Origin: Pycnopodia helianthoides
Lineage: Eukaryota > Echinodermata > Asteroidea > Forcipulatida > Asteriidae
Assembly: GCA_032158295.1 (NCBI GenBank)
Contig: CM063246.1
Coordinates: forward strand, 1,149,371 to 1,213,370
Direction: 5' to 3'
Length of the DNA: 64,000 bases
In this document: positions 34,701-50,100 of the stretch, in pieces
How positions within the stretch are numbered: the stretch's first letter is position 1
How the letters are laid out: each line of letters starts with the position of its first letter
The notes under the pieces: generated by a model
What the model was told of the DNA's origin: nothing
Seen by the model: the letters and a program-made list of their open reading frames with translations, nothing else
The model's database searches: none
Translations under genes and position numbers: made by a program

Positions 34701-37700
34701 GACCCCTTACACAACGCGGAATGCACCTCCGAACAATGCGCGTCATTTTGGGAGTCAACTCTCTTTTGTGCATGTTTGTATACGATTTTGACACCCATGA
34801 TAGGCGCTTGTGAGTATGCTGCGTGTTGTGCAAGGGTTCTATACCCACAGTAAACAGTAGCAATGCTAAGAAGTTTGGCCCAGATGTCACTGAATACCTT
34901 TCGTTCCCTTTTTAACTATTTCTTCTGAATATTCTTCATCAGGCCACCGGTACCCGACCTTACACTGGTAAGCTGGGCGCAGAAGACAGCGACGGTGTAG
35001 ACATGGCATACCGGGTTGTTGCCGATCATATCCGCACACTCACCATTGCTCTCTCCGATGGAGGTCGACCTGATAACGTTGGAAGAGGGTAAGTAAACTG
35101 CTTCTTGCTATCTGAATGCAATGTATTTAAAGACACTGGACACCTTTGGTAATTGTCAAAGACCAGTCTTTTCACCTGGTGTATCTCAACATATGCACAA
35201 AATAACAAACCTGTGAAAATTTGAACTCAATTGTTCGTCGAAGTTGCGAGATAATAATGGAAGAAAAAACACCCTTGTCACACAAAGTTGTGTGCTTTCT
35301 CAGATGCTTGATTTCGAGACCTCACACGTGAGGTCTCGAAATCAATTCAAATATTTTACTGAGAAATTACTTCTTTCTCAAAAACTACGTTACTTCAGAG
35401 GGAGCCGATTCTCACAATGTTTTATACTATCAACAGCTCTCCATTGCTCGTTACCAAGTAAGTTTTTATGCTAACAATTATTTTGAGTAATTACCAATAG
35501 TGTCCAGTGCCTTTAAAGGCTGTTAACCACATTGGTAAGGTTGAAAATATAAATGTTCACAGAATTGCACATAACTTACATGGTATAAAGATGGTCATGG
35601 TGGAAAAATTCCCTTGAAACAGTTTTGCTTGAAATGCTGTAGTTTTTAGGAAACGAGTAAAACAATTAGTCTTTATCACGGTGATTAAATCCGATGTTTG
35701 AAAACGGTAAAAACATATGATGATATTTTCTCATGACTCCGATGACCGATCGAGCTATAACTTTCACGGGTTTGTTATTTTATGTATATGTTGGGTCACA
35801 TAAAGTGCAGATAGTAGTCTTTGAAAATGACCAATGTTGTAAATGTGCTTTAAGAAGAATAAAGCTTGAACAAAACGCTGCACTACCCAGGTGCAAGGTA
35901 CTTGGCATCGTCGCTTGTCTCCTTGACATAAATTAACTGCTTGTACAGTCATTGATGACTGCCAAAGTACTGTGTAGTTCCACTGCAAAAAAAAATGTCG
36001 TGTTCTTTGATCTACAGCTCTAGCACTGAGGATTCTCTGCTAAAAATTGTATTTTTGAAATTGTATTTTTGAAATGAGAAAACATCTTATTCATCTCACC
36101 GCTGTTTATTGTTGTCAAGATTCAGTGCAAGGTTTTATTTATTTAATTAATTAATTAATTTATTTATATACTTTTAAATTTATATGATATCCAACAGCAG
36201 ATATCCGCCATTTACAGGTATCATTTAGAAATAAATATATCTATATAAATTGAAGTTAAAATTACAATAACACAATATACATGACACAAACTTGTTTATA
36301 GAAAAACAAGTAAACTAAAAACCCAACGTATAATAACATATACAAATAAATAAAAAAATATTTAAAACTTGTTTGGACTTTGATCTGTTTAGTTGCCTCA
36401 TTGTTATTGTGATTTTTGTCCCCCTTCAGCTATGTCCTCAGACGCATTCTCCGCAGGGGTATTCGTTACGCAACGGAGAAACTCAAATCCAAGCCGGGAT
36501 TCTTTGCCAGCCTTGTCAATGTGGTCGTTGAAATCTTGGTAGGTGCAAAAAAAACTTGTATTTATTTTATTTATCAGTCTCTACCAAATCAGAACTCACT
36601 CCGAGAGAGGTCCCCTCGATCCACTGAGCGAAAGTAGTAGTCCCGGCCGATTTTCTACCTTCCGCCCTGGTAGAGTAGTTAATAAGCAGGACAGTTCATT
36701 TCAGAACTGAGAATAGCGAGACAAGTTCTCTAAAGACCATAATCTACACAGCAAAGTAGATATATATACAAATGGTGTTACCGCAAACCGAATATATATT
36801 GGTCTCTATTCACTCAGAAACTGGTGACACATGCTAAATCAAAACAAATGACAATAAAAGAGAATATATAATAGTACATGAACTTATAAAGTACACATTC
36901 TACTGTACATTTGGTCAAAAATGTGTACCAACTATACCAGCCTACAATATGGTATCATGTGGTGATTGCGTCTATACAGTACACTGTCAACCTTCCTACT
37001 GTGTGACCATTCAATATCATCCACTGTGGTGTTGAATGATGGATAAACTATACCAGCCTGCATGATATCTTGTTGTGAATGTATCTACACAGTACACAGT
37101 CAACCCTCCTACTGTCTGACCATTCAATATCATCCATTGTGCATGGTATCATGTTGTGAATGCATCTACACAGGACACATATGTACATGTGTATTTCTGT
37201 GTTGTGCCACCATACACAACCCGTGCAATTGAATGGTTACAAAATAATGGTTGGTCAACACGCTGGAAAATTTTACTGAGATTTTACTTGTTCAGAGAAA
37301 GGTTCATCCATTTTTCCCCCCTTCATAATTCCAGGGAGATGCTTTCCCTGAGACGACCAAAGATCCACAACTCATCATGGATATCATCAACGAGGAGGAA
37401 GCTCAATTTCTTCAGACACTCTCCAGAGGGCGCCGTGTGCTTGAGCGAACCATCAACAAGCTTGGACCAGACGTTAAAGTGCTGCCAGGTACAACAACAT
37501 ATCCAATCACAGCGTTTCTAAAACTTCATTTTGTGATTATATTCTGTGATAATACAGGCACATGCATTCAATTATTTGTATAATATTTTCCAGGTATAAC
37601 TGCAAAAAAATGTAAGTGATCTGTAAAAATGCTTGCAGTTGATCTCTGCACAACTCTTTTTGTTACTGATTATAGGGAAGTCTGCATGGCTTCTGTACGA

Positions 37701-38116
37701 CACGTACGGATTCCCAGTCGACCTGACATCACTCATGATGGAAGAGAAGGGGATGACCATAGACATGGCAGGGTACGAGGAAGAGAAGAAGACCGCTCAG
37801 GTCAGTCACCCTCTAGAACAGAGTCAGAATTTTTACATTTTTTGTATAATAATTTTAATTTTTTTTTAATTTTTTGTTTACAATTTTTTAATGTAGTTCG
37901 TTACTTCTTAAATTTATCTAGTTGTAGTGTACTTAGATTTTATAGTCCTCTTTCATATGACGTCTCAAGACCCAAACAGCGCCCTCACTGAGGTCAATGA
38001 AGACCTATCATTGGCTGAGAGTTGTGCGCAGGGCGTACACGTGTGCATGTTTCCAGTGTTTGACCTCAGCGATGGCGTCCAATGCAAGGGGTCCATTACA
38101 GATAAAGTTTCTAAAA

Positions 38117-38155
<39 letters not shown>

Positions 38156-41100
38156 TAGTTGCCACCCGTAAAGTAGTTTCCTCTTGCCTTCTTCCAATCA
38201 CAGGGCTCGAACTTTACACTGGACCGAGGCCAGTGATTTTAGCATCGGGCCAGTAAACTCTTCTCCGGACAAGTCCGGCGGTCTTGTGTTTGTGTGCAAA
38301 TGTTGACTTTCAGTCTGATAAATACAATTCTGTTGATTATCGAAGACTACTTACCCATAATATACAAATGAGATAAATCTTCTCATAGTGCTTTTTCAAA
38401 ATCAAACAGTTCAACTATTAACCTGTTTAGGCATTTTTTTCTTCTCACTTAAATTCTGGTCTTGTACTAAAATTTCCGGTCCAGTAAATATTTTGAGCTA
38501 CAAGCCCTGCGGTCTTGTGGTTTTTTCCCCAAATTCTAGCCCTGCAAACCTTAAAATCTTACTGAAATCTCTGAAATGTAAGAATGGATTACCAGAAAGA
38601 TATAATAATAAAACAATCGAGGGGACAGCCCTGATGTTCATGGACATTTCCACATCTCGCACTTTCCTGTTTTGACCATTTCAACTTTGTTTCTCAGATC
38701 CTGTCTCAAGGTAAGGGGTCAGGAGTGGACGACACCATCAGTCTGGATATCCACGCCATCAACGAACTACAGGAGAAGAGAAAAGTACCTCCAACTAACG
38801 ACAAAGTCAAGTACAACTACACCAGTGATGCTAAGGGAAACTATCGTAAGTTGTCGAGCTTCTGTTGATCGAGGAGTTATTCTTCCTAGCCCAACTTTCC
38901 CTGTGCTGCCTCCTTACCACAGCATTTTGAACTTCACCAGTTCACATCAGAGGACACAATAATGCGCATAACTCTTGCACAACAAGTGTTCTCTCTAGGA
39001 ATCAGAGATAATATTTATGTGGAATTTACATGTATATTTCAAAAGGCAATTTTTTTCTGTTTTGGTTCCCAATTACCCCTTAAAATGAACGCGGTTTGTT
39101 GAATTCAGCAAAAATGAAGCATGAAAGTTACGCCAGATTTTTGCCCGATTTTAAATAAAGGTTTACAGATTAAAATTTTAAATGAGCTATTTTTATAAAT
39201 TCAAAAAAGTTATAAGCTTTCATGTAATTTATTGAAAATTTATATGAAAAAGTGTGCCGCTGAAAAGTGGTCGTGAATAAAAATTAAAAATTGAGTTATT
39301 GCCAGGATCATGGCATTATCTAACATACATCAGCCATGTACAAACAAGTTTGCACGTTACGTGTATTTTGTGCGTTGTCCGTGGGATTTGCGAAAGTTGT
39401 TATTGTTCTTAGTTTTGAAACAGCATCATCAGCCAAAATTCATTCAGAGAAATGACATTTTTTCTTCAGGCGAAAAAATCAAGCCATGCAACTTTAATTC
39501 GTTCTATAAACAGGCTGTGAAGTTTTGTAATTTGAAAATAACACCCCAGAAATTTTGTTTGCAGAGTTTGAATCTTGTGTCGGTACGGTCATCGCACTGC
39601 GTAAGGACCGGAAGTTTGTGGAGAAGTCCGCTAGCGGTGAGGAGTGCGGCATTCTCCTGGACCAGACGTGTTTCTACGCCGAGTCTGGTGGACAGATCTA
39701 CGATGAGGGGTTTATGGAAAAAGAAGATAATGCTGTAAGTGACTTGAGGAGAGACTAATATCGATGTTTAATCGACAGCTGCGTCTGCAATTACATTGTG
39801 TACAAAAGGTGTCAAATTTTTTGGCTTACAATAACCATCATCAACAGGCGGTGCTAGTTATAGCTTAAAGTGCATGTATTGGCGGGGAGTGGATTATGCA
39901 GTATGTGACTGGAGGAAAGACTACTCAGTCTGATTGGTCTATCATGTGCTTTACCTTAAGGGACTAAAGCTGTATGATGATGATGTGATGATATGATCTA
40001 CTTTGCCTTGTAGATTTTTGTTCTTTAGAGAACTTGTCTTTTAATAAGCAGGACACTTCTTTTCAGAACTGAGAAGTCTCTCGAACTCCAAAAATCTACT
40101 CCGTGGTAGTGGAATAAATAGCAGGACTTGTTCTTTAAAAAACAAAAATCTACACAGCAAAGTAGATATACACATGGTGTTACCGCAAACCGAACATACA
40201 TTGTTACCTCACCATGCAATGCCTCAAAAACTATATTATTATTATTATTATTATTTTCACCTGTCACAGGATATTGAGTTCAGGGTCACCAACGCTCAGG
40301 TCAAGGGTGGATATTGTCTTCACATCGGGAAGGTGTCTGCTGTGGATGCGGACGGCTCGATCAAGACGGGGGACCGTCTGAAACTTGCAATTGATGAGGT
40401 AGATATCCTCTAGACCTTGAAAATATTTGTAAATCGGTGCATTCCGAACAATAATGAGCTCTTTAAGGCAGTGGATACGTTTGGTAATTGCTCAAAAATA
40501 CAGTACCATAAAAACTTACTTGGTAAGGAGCACCTGAGAGCTGCTGATAGGATAAAACATTGTGAGAAACGACTCCCTCTGAAGTATTGTAGTTTGTGAG
40601 AAAGAGGTAATTTCTCACTAAAATATTTGAATCTGAGAAAGGCTTCAGGCATGAAGCCTTTTTCAGGCATTTGAAAGCACACAATTCTATGCAACATGGG
40701 TGTTTTTTCTTTCATTGTTTTCTTACAACTTTGATGATCAATTGAGCCCAAATTTTCACAGGTTTGTTATTTCATGCACATGTTGGGATACCTGAAGTGA
40801 GGATACTAGTCTTTGACAATTACCAAAAGTACATCCTGCCTTTAAAAGATTATGTCAATTTACAATTAAAAGGGGTACTTGACTTGCAGGAGGCTTTAGA
40901 CCCCGTTCCCACTGGACCCCGCATTGATCGCGCAATTCGAGAAAAGGGCGATCAGACCCCGCAATTTCTCGAAAAGGGCGATCAAAGGGCGATCAAGCGT
41001 AAGTGGTAACGCGAGGGCGATCAGGATCAGACCCCGCAATTTGATCCACCTCGGGAGTAGGATTAAAGCGGGATCTGATCGCCCTTTTTGGATTAATGGG

Positions 41101-44100
41101 CGATCAAAAGTCTAGTGGGAACGCAAAGGGCGATCAGACCCGGCAATTTGAGCGCGAACATCCGGTCCGGTAGGCCCGAATGGCGCGAAAACGGTGTTCT
41201 TTTTTCTTCTATTCCCAGCACGCACCACGCATTTGGTGACATAAAAGAATTGCAAGTAAAGCATAAAGCAGTAATGACGTCACGTGACGATACCAACTAC
41301 ACGTTCTGTACAACGCATCCACACTAAACCCAAACCCACGCAATTGTTTTGGATGCATTGTACGTTCTTTAAAGATGGCAGCGCCCAGCAATAAACGTCC
41401 CATAAATTCGTCCAAAAAAAAGTCAAGAAATTCAAAACAAACTGGGCGGCACCGTGAGAAATAGCACCGTATTTCAGGTAATTGTGAGGAAGATGGGCGA
41501 AAGTGACCTGCGTTGGTGAACTTTTGATCTACTTCCGTTTACAAAAGGTGGATCAATGCGCGATCATACTCAAGTGGGAACGCGACCGCGATTCACTTCT
41601 GGGGCTAATCCTTTTGCGGGGTCAGGATCTTGTAATTGTGGATCCAGTGGGAACGCGGTCTTAGTGATTTGAGATTTGAGGCAGTATATGGTCGGAAGTT
41701 ATAAACTGATGGGCACACCAACTTGATAAGTAAAATTTTGAGGAAAATTAAATGCCTGTTTTGTGAAAATATATTGTCAATTTCAAAGCCAAAAGACTAA
41801 TTGATGTGAAGTGGGTGTTGTAATGGTTTAATCGTCCTTAAATATGTTTCCGCTCGGGAGGATGGCATTCTTTTTTGACACCAATCTTTGCAAACCAGCA
41901 GAGAACATGTAACCAACGCCTGTTTAAAAAAAAATTGAAACATTAAAATCTTGCCTTGCTCAAAACTTGATGTGGCGTGTCGTGGCCGAGCGGTCTAGTT
42001 CACGGGACCCAAGCTCTGGTGTTGTCCGCAGTAGAGTGTGGGTTCGAATCCCGGTCATTACACTTGTGCCCTTATTGAGCAAGGCACTTAACCATAATTG
42101 CTTCAAAAAGGTTGGGAAGGTAGTGCATTCTGCTCTACCAGCCAGGCTCCTAGTGGATGATACCCATGCTTACATCCTTACGGACTGTGAAGGGGGTAAC
42201 CCTGTTTCAGCCCCAGGAGCAGGTGACCCTCACCGTGAAGTGGTCGTCCGCCTTGTGATTTGGGCGATGTCTGAGTTATTACTTTTTTTTTAAAGTTAGT
42301 TCAGTCTCCAAGGTTTTGAGTAACTGACAAGAGTGAAACATGTTGATAAACCAGCAATGACTTATTTTTATGAATCAGGTGCGTCGAAGGCCCGTCATGA
42401 ACAACCACACCGGAACACACGTTCTGAACTTTGCCTTGCGCCAGGTACTCGGGGAGGCTGACCAGAAAGGATCGTTGGTGGCGCCAGATAGGCTACGCTT
42501 TGACTTCACTGCTAAGGTGAGTACCTTAATGAAGGACTATAAAAACGTACTTGGTAAGAAGCACTGCAGCTGTTGATGATGTGTAACATTGTGAGAAACA
42601 AGTCCCTTGTAAGGAACGTGGTTTTAGAAAGAGGGATTCAACAAATTTCAATCCGAGAATGAAATGTTTCTCAGATTGTGTATTCTAATTATGGATTAAT
42701 CTTCCTGTGTGGACATACCGCACCAGAATTTCGGCGATATCTCAAAACGCTACCACCTTTTGAAATGAAATTGCCACAGGTAAGTTTTGTTGTATATATC
42801 AACATTCATATAGCATTAAAACAATCGAACGGTCCCAAAAACCAAAAGTATACTTTGCCTGTAACAATATAGATTGATACACATCTTAAGGTAAGTCTTG
42901 GCTCTTTGTGAAACCGAGCCTTCTTTGTGTCGTGTATTCCTTCCAACCATCCTCTTGTTCCATCTCATCAGGGTGCCATGACATCCAAGCAGGTGAAGGA
43001 GACGGAACGTATTGCCAATGAAGTCGTCGCTAAGAATGATAAGGTGTACACCATGAACACTCCGCTGGCACAGGCCAAGTCTATACAGGGTCTACGCGCC
43101 GTATTTGATGAGGTATGTTTTAAAAAGCTCTGCTTTGTGGTAGGAAAACAACTAAACAATCTTGAAACTCATTCAAGGTTTGAAGGCTTCAAGAAAAATG
43201 AAGACAATTTATTCAAGAGAGAGAGAGAAGGTAACTGTTCACGTTGCTCTTGAATTGGAATAGATTGTAAGATGGTGGAAAACAAGATGGTAGGGAGTTC
43301 AGTATCTCACAAATCTTATAAGATTTTTTCCAAAAAGAAACGCCCCCTGAAAAAAAATAATAACAACAATAACAAATATATAACAATAGTAATACAAATA
43401 TAAATAAACTAATTTTAAAAATTTAAATAAAATAAATAAATACATTTTGAAAATCTGCACAGATATATTCTTCCATTTTTCACCATGGAAATAACACCAG
43501 CACCTCAGAATAGTCGTACTAGATAGATGGCGCTCCTTAATTGCTATTGTTATTATTATAATCTTACTAGATAAATGGCGCTCTTATTATTGTTAAACAA
43601 TTTGGACTGTCGACAAACCTTTGTGTTTACATTGTGTGGTGTGTAGGTGTATCCCGACCCAGTACGCGTGGTGTCGGTTGGAGTTCCAGTGGAAGAGTTG
43701 GTGGCCGATCCTACTGGCCCCGGTGGCTCAATGACCTCTGTGGAGTTCTGCGGTGGCACGTAAGCTTTTTACAGATGACGATAATACTGTATGAAATAGA
43801 ATGCAGGAGTCTCTTCAGGATTTTATCAAACTGGGGAGGCATTCTGGTCAAAAAGAAAATCAGAAATTTTGTAAAACCACTCTGAATTGAAACCAGGTCC
43901 TCGGACTGTTTTCTACTTGGTGTTTATCTCTGGTTTTAAAAGCCCTACTGTGCAATCTGGAAGATTCTATATGGTTTTATCTTAATGTTTTTTGTGAATT
44001 TGATCTGAAGTAAAAAAAAAAAAAAGAAAAAAAAAGAACTAAACCATATTAATAATGTTTGGTTATTTTGGGTATCGGAATGCAATTTTCGCATATGGGG

Positions 44101-47100
44101 AGAAGACCTTTATCACGGTGCCGCCATCTTGTTTCTCTTCCATACAATTTAGTGTGACTGGCTGGATAGGAAAAATAGGCTGGCACCCTTTTGGTTAAAT
44201 GAGAATTAGAACTTAGAACTGATTTTACCATTTAGTATGAAGGGAACCTGAGAAAGTCACAGTCGTCTAAGATCTAGTGCGAGTCCGAGTCCTAAAAAAA
44301 AAAATGGACTTGAGATTGAGGGGGAAATGCACTCTAGAGGACTAAATCCCTTATGACACCGGCATCAAGTCCGCTAGCAGAGGGGTTCAGGTCCCGGTTA
44401 TGGCACTTACAATTGATGTGAGGCTGTGTGTTGTTTAATACACGTACAAGAGTCCAGTACACTTAGCATTAAGAGAAGGGGTTTGTCCCGGTGTTTGTGG
44501 CATGGTTGGCTGCAGATTGCTTGCCTCCTTGTAAACTTGTACAAGGTGCTACAATAAAATGGCTTCATGGTTCAACCATTCTCTGGGAGCCTACATAGGG
44601 CGCAGCCTCACATGGGAGAAGATGTCTCTCCCTCGTGGACATGCTGAAATGGGGACACTGGCTTGGCCAGCGCTGAGGAACTGCCTTCCTGCATTGGACA
44701 TCAGGGCCCAATTTCATAGAGCTGATTAAGCAGAACATATTGCTCAACAATTGTTTGCTAAGCAGAAAGAAGCATGATACCAGTCACAAATTGTACATGT
44801 GACATGGTGGTTTGGCTGGTAACCTTATTCTGGTAAGCATAACTTTGTTGTGCATAGCTGCTTTTTGTGTTCAAGCAGCTCTCAGAAATTGGGCCCTGGA
44901 CTAAGATCAATGGGCAGGCTCAAGCTCGACTTGATTGATTGATAATTCAAACCTAGCTCTGCACGCCCATCAATAAACTAATGAGCCCTTTGAGCAGCTA
45001 TAGATTAAGCGCAGTATAAGAACTGAGTGTTATTTTATACTAAGTTTTGTTTTGTACGTTCTACAGGCATTTGCAGAACAGTGGGCACATCGGCAGCTTT
45101 GTAATCACCACTGAAGAGGCCATTGCTAAAGGAATTCGCCGTATCGTGGCAATCACAGGGGAGGATGCTGATAAGGTAAACGTGTAATTTTACATTTCTC
45201 TGCAAGTTTTAATTTTCATACACCATTTGAGGCAAAGTTGTGAGGAAAACAAGAGTGTGTACAAAATTGTTAGTTAAAATGCTGGCAATAAAGCTTGTAC
45301 ACTCAAGTAAGTCCCTCTGAATTTTTCCTATTCTCTCTCCCCCCAACCCCCACAAGCAAAAAAATCCTTCAAAATTGTCTGAGCGGATATTTTGTTGATA
45401 TCTCAAAAATTAATTTAAAATCTCTAAAAGAAAGTTTTCAAATAAATTTGTTATACCATCCAAGCAAGATTTTTCTTGAGTCATTTTTTCTCATCATTTT
45501 TTTCTCTTCCCAGTTTTTGTCCTGGTTTAATCCATATTTTGGAAATCTCTCTTACATCAGGGCTCAGATTTGGGGTGAATTCCACACGACTGCAGGGCTC
45601 TTATAACTAAAACATTTTACCAGACCATAATTTATTTTACTAGACCAGAATGAAAATGAGAAAGAACTTTCTACAAAGTTTAAACATGTAAACTGTTTTC
45701 ATCTGAACATTCACTGAGAGAAGGTTTATCTCAAGTGTCTTATTGGTAGGTGTACTTTAATACTCAAACAAGTTGAAAGATTTTACCAAACTCAAACTCA
45801 AAGTAAACATTTGAACATCATTTCTTTAAATTAAAGATTTTACGCAGTGAGGTAGGCCTATTATTATTCAATTGAACAACACAAGACAGTCAGACTCGTC
45901 CAGTCCTGAGTTCACTGGCCTGACACTAAAATCACTGGCCTTACGCTAAAATATGGCCTGCGGTTCATTGTAAAATTCGAGCCCTGCTGCATCCTTCATC
46001 CAATCAGTTTTTCTCTCTTCATTCTTTACAGGCCATCAGTCGAGGCAAAACTATGGAGGTCTCCATTGAGAAGCTGGCCAAGGAAATCCAAGATAACGGC
46101 CAGAACAAGCAGAAGCAACTCACAAGGAAAGTGGTCGAGTTGGGCGATGTAAGTGTTCTTGTCTCATTTGCCGTCTTGTTCCCAGCATCACCCAGTCAGA
46201 TTTAGGTTCATTTCACAAACGGCACCTGTTTCTCTCAAATTGATAGACAATGTATCATTGTTTTTGGTATTTCTGAAGGATTTTGTAGTCATCGGGGTGT
46301 GGGTTTCGAAAAAAAAAAATCAATTTTGTTGATGTTAAATTTGCATTGGGGATAAATGCAAATTTGACGTCTATTAAATTGTTGCAGTACCAGCTGAGAA
46401 AATATAGGATTCAAACTGCCTCTAGCTACAGGGAAATCTTGGTGGTCTAGTGGTAAGACATCCGCTCCAGCATGGCAACTGTTGTGGGTTCGAATCCCAC
46501 CTTAGTAATATGCCTGTGGATTTTTATGATAGGACTCGGGAAAGTACTAAGTATACAGTGCGTTACACAAAAATATCAAATATTCTGATGTGAAGTTCAT
46601 GTAAAGTTCATGGGAATTCAATTCATGAATTCATGCTAGTTGATATTTTTGCCGTAAGGGAAAATCCAAAGCTGTTCTGGGCGTTAAAAAATGTCTGCCG
46701 TAAGTCTGTCGAAAACAAATTTGCGAATAAAGACATTATCTGACGTGAAACGGTTAATACAAAATTGTGCATGACAAACAATCAAGAGGTGACAATTTGA
46801 CTTTTGTGTTTTGTTGAAGGGACAAAAGCTAAGATATAATGATAATACTAATAATGACTAGTTCTTATATAGCGCATTTCACAATAACGTATCAATGCGC
46901 TTTATATTAGTGCCCTGGTCATTGGGCCAATAGCATTCCTGTAGTCTTTCTCAGCTCCCTGGGGAGTATACAGCCCCGAGCTGCCGTGGCGCTCCGAAGG
47001 CTTTTTCAAACACAATATCAACCTCTACCCTCGCAGGTACCCATTTATACCCCTGGGTGAAGAGAAGCGATTAAAGCATCTTGCTCAAAGACATGAGTGT

Positions 47101-50100
47101 CATGACCAGGATTCGATCCCACACCCCGATGACTCAACCACCAGAACTTGAATCCAATGCTCTAAACCTGCTCGGCCATGACACCCTTTTATATAATTTG
47201 TTTCCTATATCCAGGATTTGAATGTTGCCATTGTACAACAATGGAAAAAGGACGAGCTGCGCATCCGACTTAAAGAATTGAAGAAGATCATGGACGACAT
47301 GGATAAAGCACGTAAAGCTGCCATGATTCAGACTGTAAGTACTTACCCAACCTCACCAGCTGTCAGACAAACATACTCACTAATGATGTATCGTTTGCTC
47401 AAAATACCCGGCTGTCAGACAAACATACTCACTAATGATGTATCGTTTGCTCAAAATACCCGGCTGTCAGACAAACATACTCACTAATGATGTATCGTTT
47501 GCTCAAAATACCCGGCTGTCAGACAAACATACTCAGCATAATACTTATATAATCATTAGTATCGCATTCTTTTTGGCACTCCTCACTAATGACGTATCTT
47601 TCGCTCAAAATACCCGGCTGTCAGACAAACATACTCACTAATGATGTATCGTTTGCTCAAAATACCCGGCTGTCAGACAAACATACTCAGCGTAATACTT
47701 ATATGATCATTAGTATCGCATTCTTCAGGCTAGCCCGTCACCGATTAACGTTGTACAAGCAAATCAACGCAAAAATGTAATTAGTTTGTGATTGCCACGC
47801 TCGCCCTCACTCGGGCGTTGCAGATAATGCAAATTTGTTTATGATCTTACGCTTCTGCTTGAAGTGTCAGAACAATTGGGGCTTGAATTTTATCCTTCAC
47901 TTTGTCGCAGTCGCTTCTGTGATGAAGACGTACAAAATTTTCCCACCACCATCCCATAGGCTCTCCCCCTCATTTTAGGATGGTAACGTAGCTTCAATCT
48001 TCCTGCTACTGCTTGAAAATATACCCACTTTTTAAGGGTTCAGACTGCCATTAACTCCACTTTTGGTGATTAACCTGTATTAATTACATGTACATAATGA
48101 TCTAATTGGTTGTATTTGTGTTACGGTTGCCATAGCGCCACCAAGTTTCATGAGGCTATGATTCCGACTGAATATTTCATCAGTGGAAGCTCAGCTGTAT
48201 CTTTTGAATTGCTATTAACCTTCCTAATGTCGGTGACTCTTGGCAACATTTTCCAGTGAGTTGACCAACCATTTGAAACCATTCGACTGCCAAGGTTGTG
48301 TACGGTGGCACAACTGTGCACAGAACTAACTGTGTACTGTGTACATGCATTCCCTCATGGTATCATATTGCAGGCTGGCATAGTTTATCTATCATTCAAA
48401 ACCACAGTGAATGGTATTGAATGGTCAGACAGCAAGAGGGTTAAAGAGGTTTTTAGGTCACATTGTATTTAGTATACAAAACATGAAGGTTTAGACTAGT
48501 CAGCATGGTGAGGCCTACACAACATCTTTGGTTTATTATAGCTGGCATACATCTAGCACTTTTGGGGGTCTGGTGTACCCGTTTTCAGGGTCTGGTGTTC
48601 CTGCTTTTTGGGGGTCAGGTGTACCCGTCGTTTCTGTGTTCAGTGTCTGGTTTGCCCAAACATTTGGTATCCGGCACAAAATAAAAACACCTGATTTTGA
48701 CTGTGGCATTAATTCGCAACATCTGTGTATTTGTTGTTATTGGAGTCTGAGTATAATTTAACAATTTTGTTCATAAAACATAGGTGAAAACTTTCTTTAT
48801 TTATCTCTCAGGCGAAGGAAGCTGCCAAGCAGATGATTGCAGCTTCTCCCGATGTGCCATTCGTGGTGGCCAAGATGGAGGCAGGGGCACCAGCGAAAGC
48901 ATTAGACGGTGCCCTGAAGGAGTTCAAATCCGGCTTACCGAACACGCCCGCCATCTTGTTTAGTGTTGACAAGGAGGTGGGGAAAATTCTGTGCATGGCT
49001 CAGGTACCCAAGGTAAGAAAAATTCAACATCGCTTTTTAATAACAAGTACTCAAGTTTCCTAATTCCACCATGCAAAGTTTCAAATGTTACTGCAAACCT
49101 TACTAGATTGTATGTTCCAACGTAGTTTCGAATCCTACTCATATACTTGATGTTACCGTAAACCTTACTAGATTGTATCTCCACCGTGCAAAGTTTCAAA
49201 TCCTACTCATGTACATGGTGTTACCGCAAACCTTACTAGATTGTATCTCCACCATGCAAAGTTTCAAATCCTACTCATGTACATGGTGTTACTGCAAACC
49301 TTACTAGATTGTATCTCCACCATGCAAAGTTTCAAATCCTACTCATGCACATGGTGTTACTGCAAACCTTACTAGATTGTAGCTTCTCCATGCAAAGTTT
49401 CAAATCCTACTCATGTACATGGTGTTACTGCAAACCTTACTAGATTGTATCTCCACCATGCAAAGTTTCAAATCCTACTCATGCACATGGTACCGCAAAC
49501 GTTACTAGATGGTGTCTCCACCATGCAAAGTTTCAAATCCTACTCATGTACATGGTGTTATCGCAAACCTTACTAGATTGTATCTCCACCATGCAAAGTT
49601 TCAAATCCTACTCATGCACATGGTACCGCAAACGTTACTAGATGGTATCTCCACCATGCAAAGTTTCAAATCCTACTCATGTACATGATGTTACCGCAAA
49701 CCTTACTAGATGGTATCTCCACCATGCAAAGTTTCAAATCCTACTCATGTACATGATGTTACTGCAAACCTTACTAGATTGTATCTCCACCATGCAAAGT
49801 TTCAAATCCTACTCATGTACATGGTGTTATCGCAAACCTTACTAGATTGTATCTCCACCACGCAAAGTTTCAAATCCTACTCATGTACATGGTGTTACCG
49901 CAAACCTTACTAGATTGTATCTCCACCACGCAAAGTTTCAAATCCTACTCATGTACATGGTGTTACTGCAAACCTTACTAGATTGTATCTCCACCACGCA
50001 AAGTTTCAAATCCTACTCATGCACATGGTACCGCAAACCTTACTAGATGGTATCTCCACCATGCAAAGTTTCAAATCCTACTCATGTACATGATGTTACC

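Noticed and set aside
34459..34890. 143-codon minus-strand frame
   Set aside because: It overlaps the end of AARS1 exon 5 and its intron antisense; no splice or family evidence.
47355..47725. CRISPR-like array
   Set aside because: Eukaryotic context, units are continuous tandem repeats without unique spacers.
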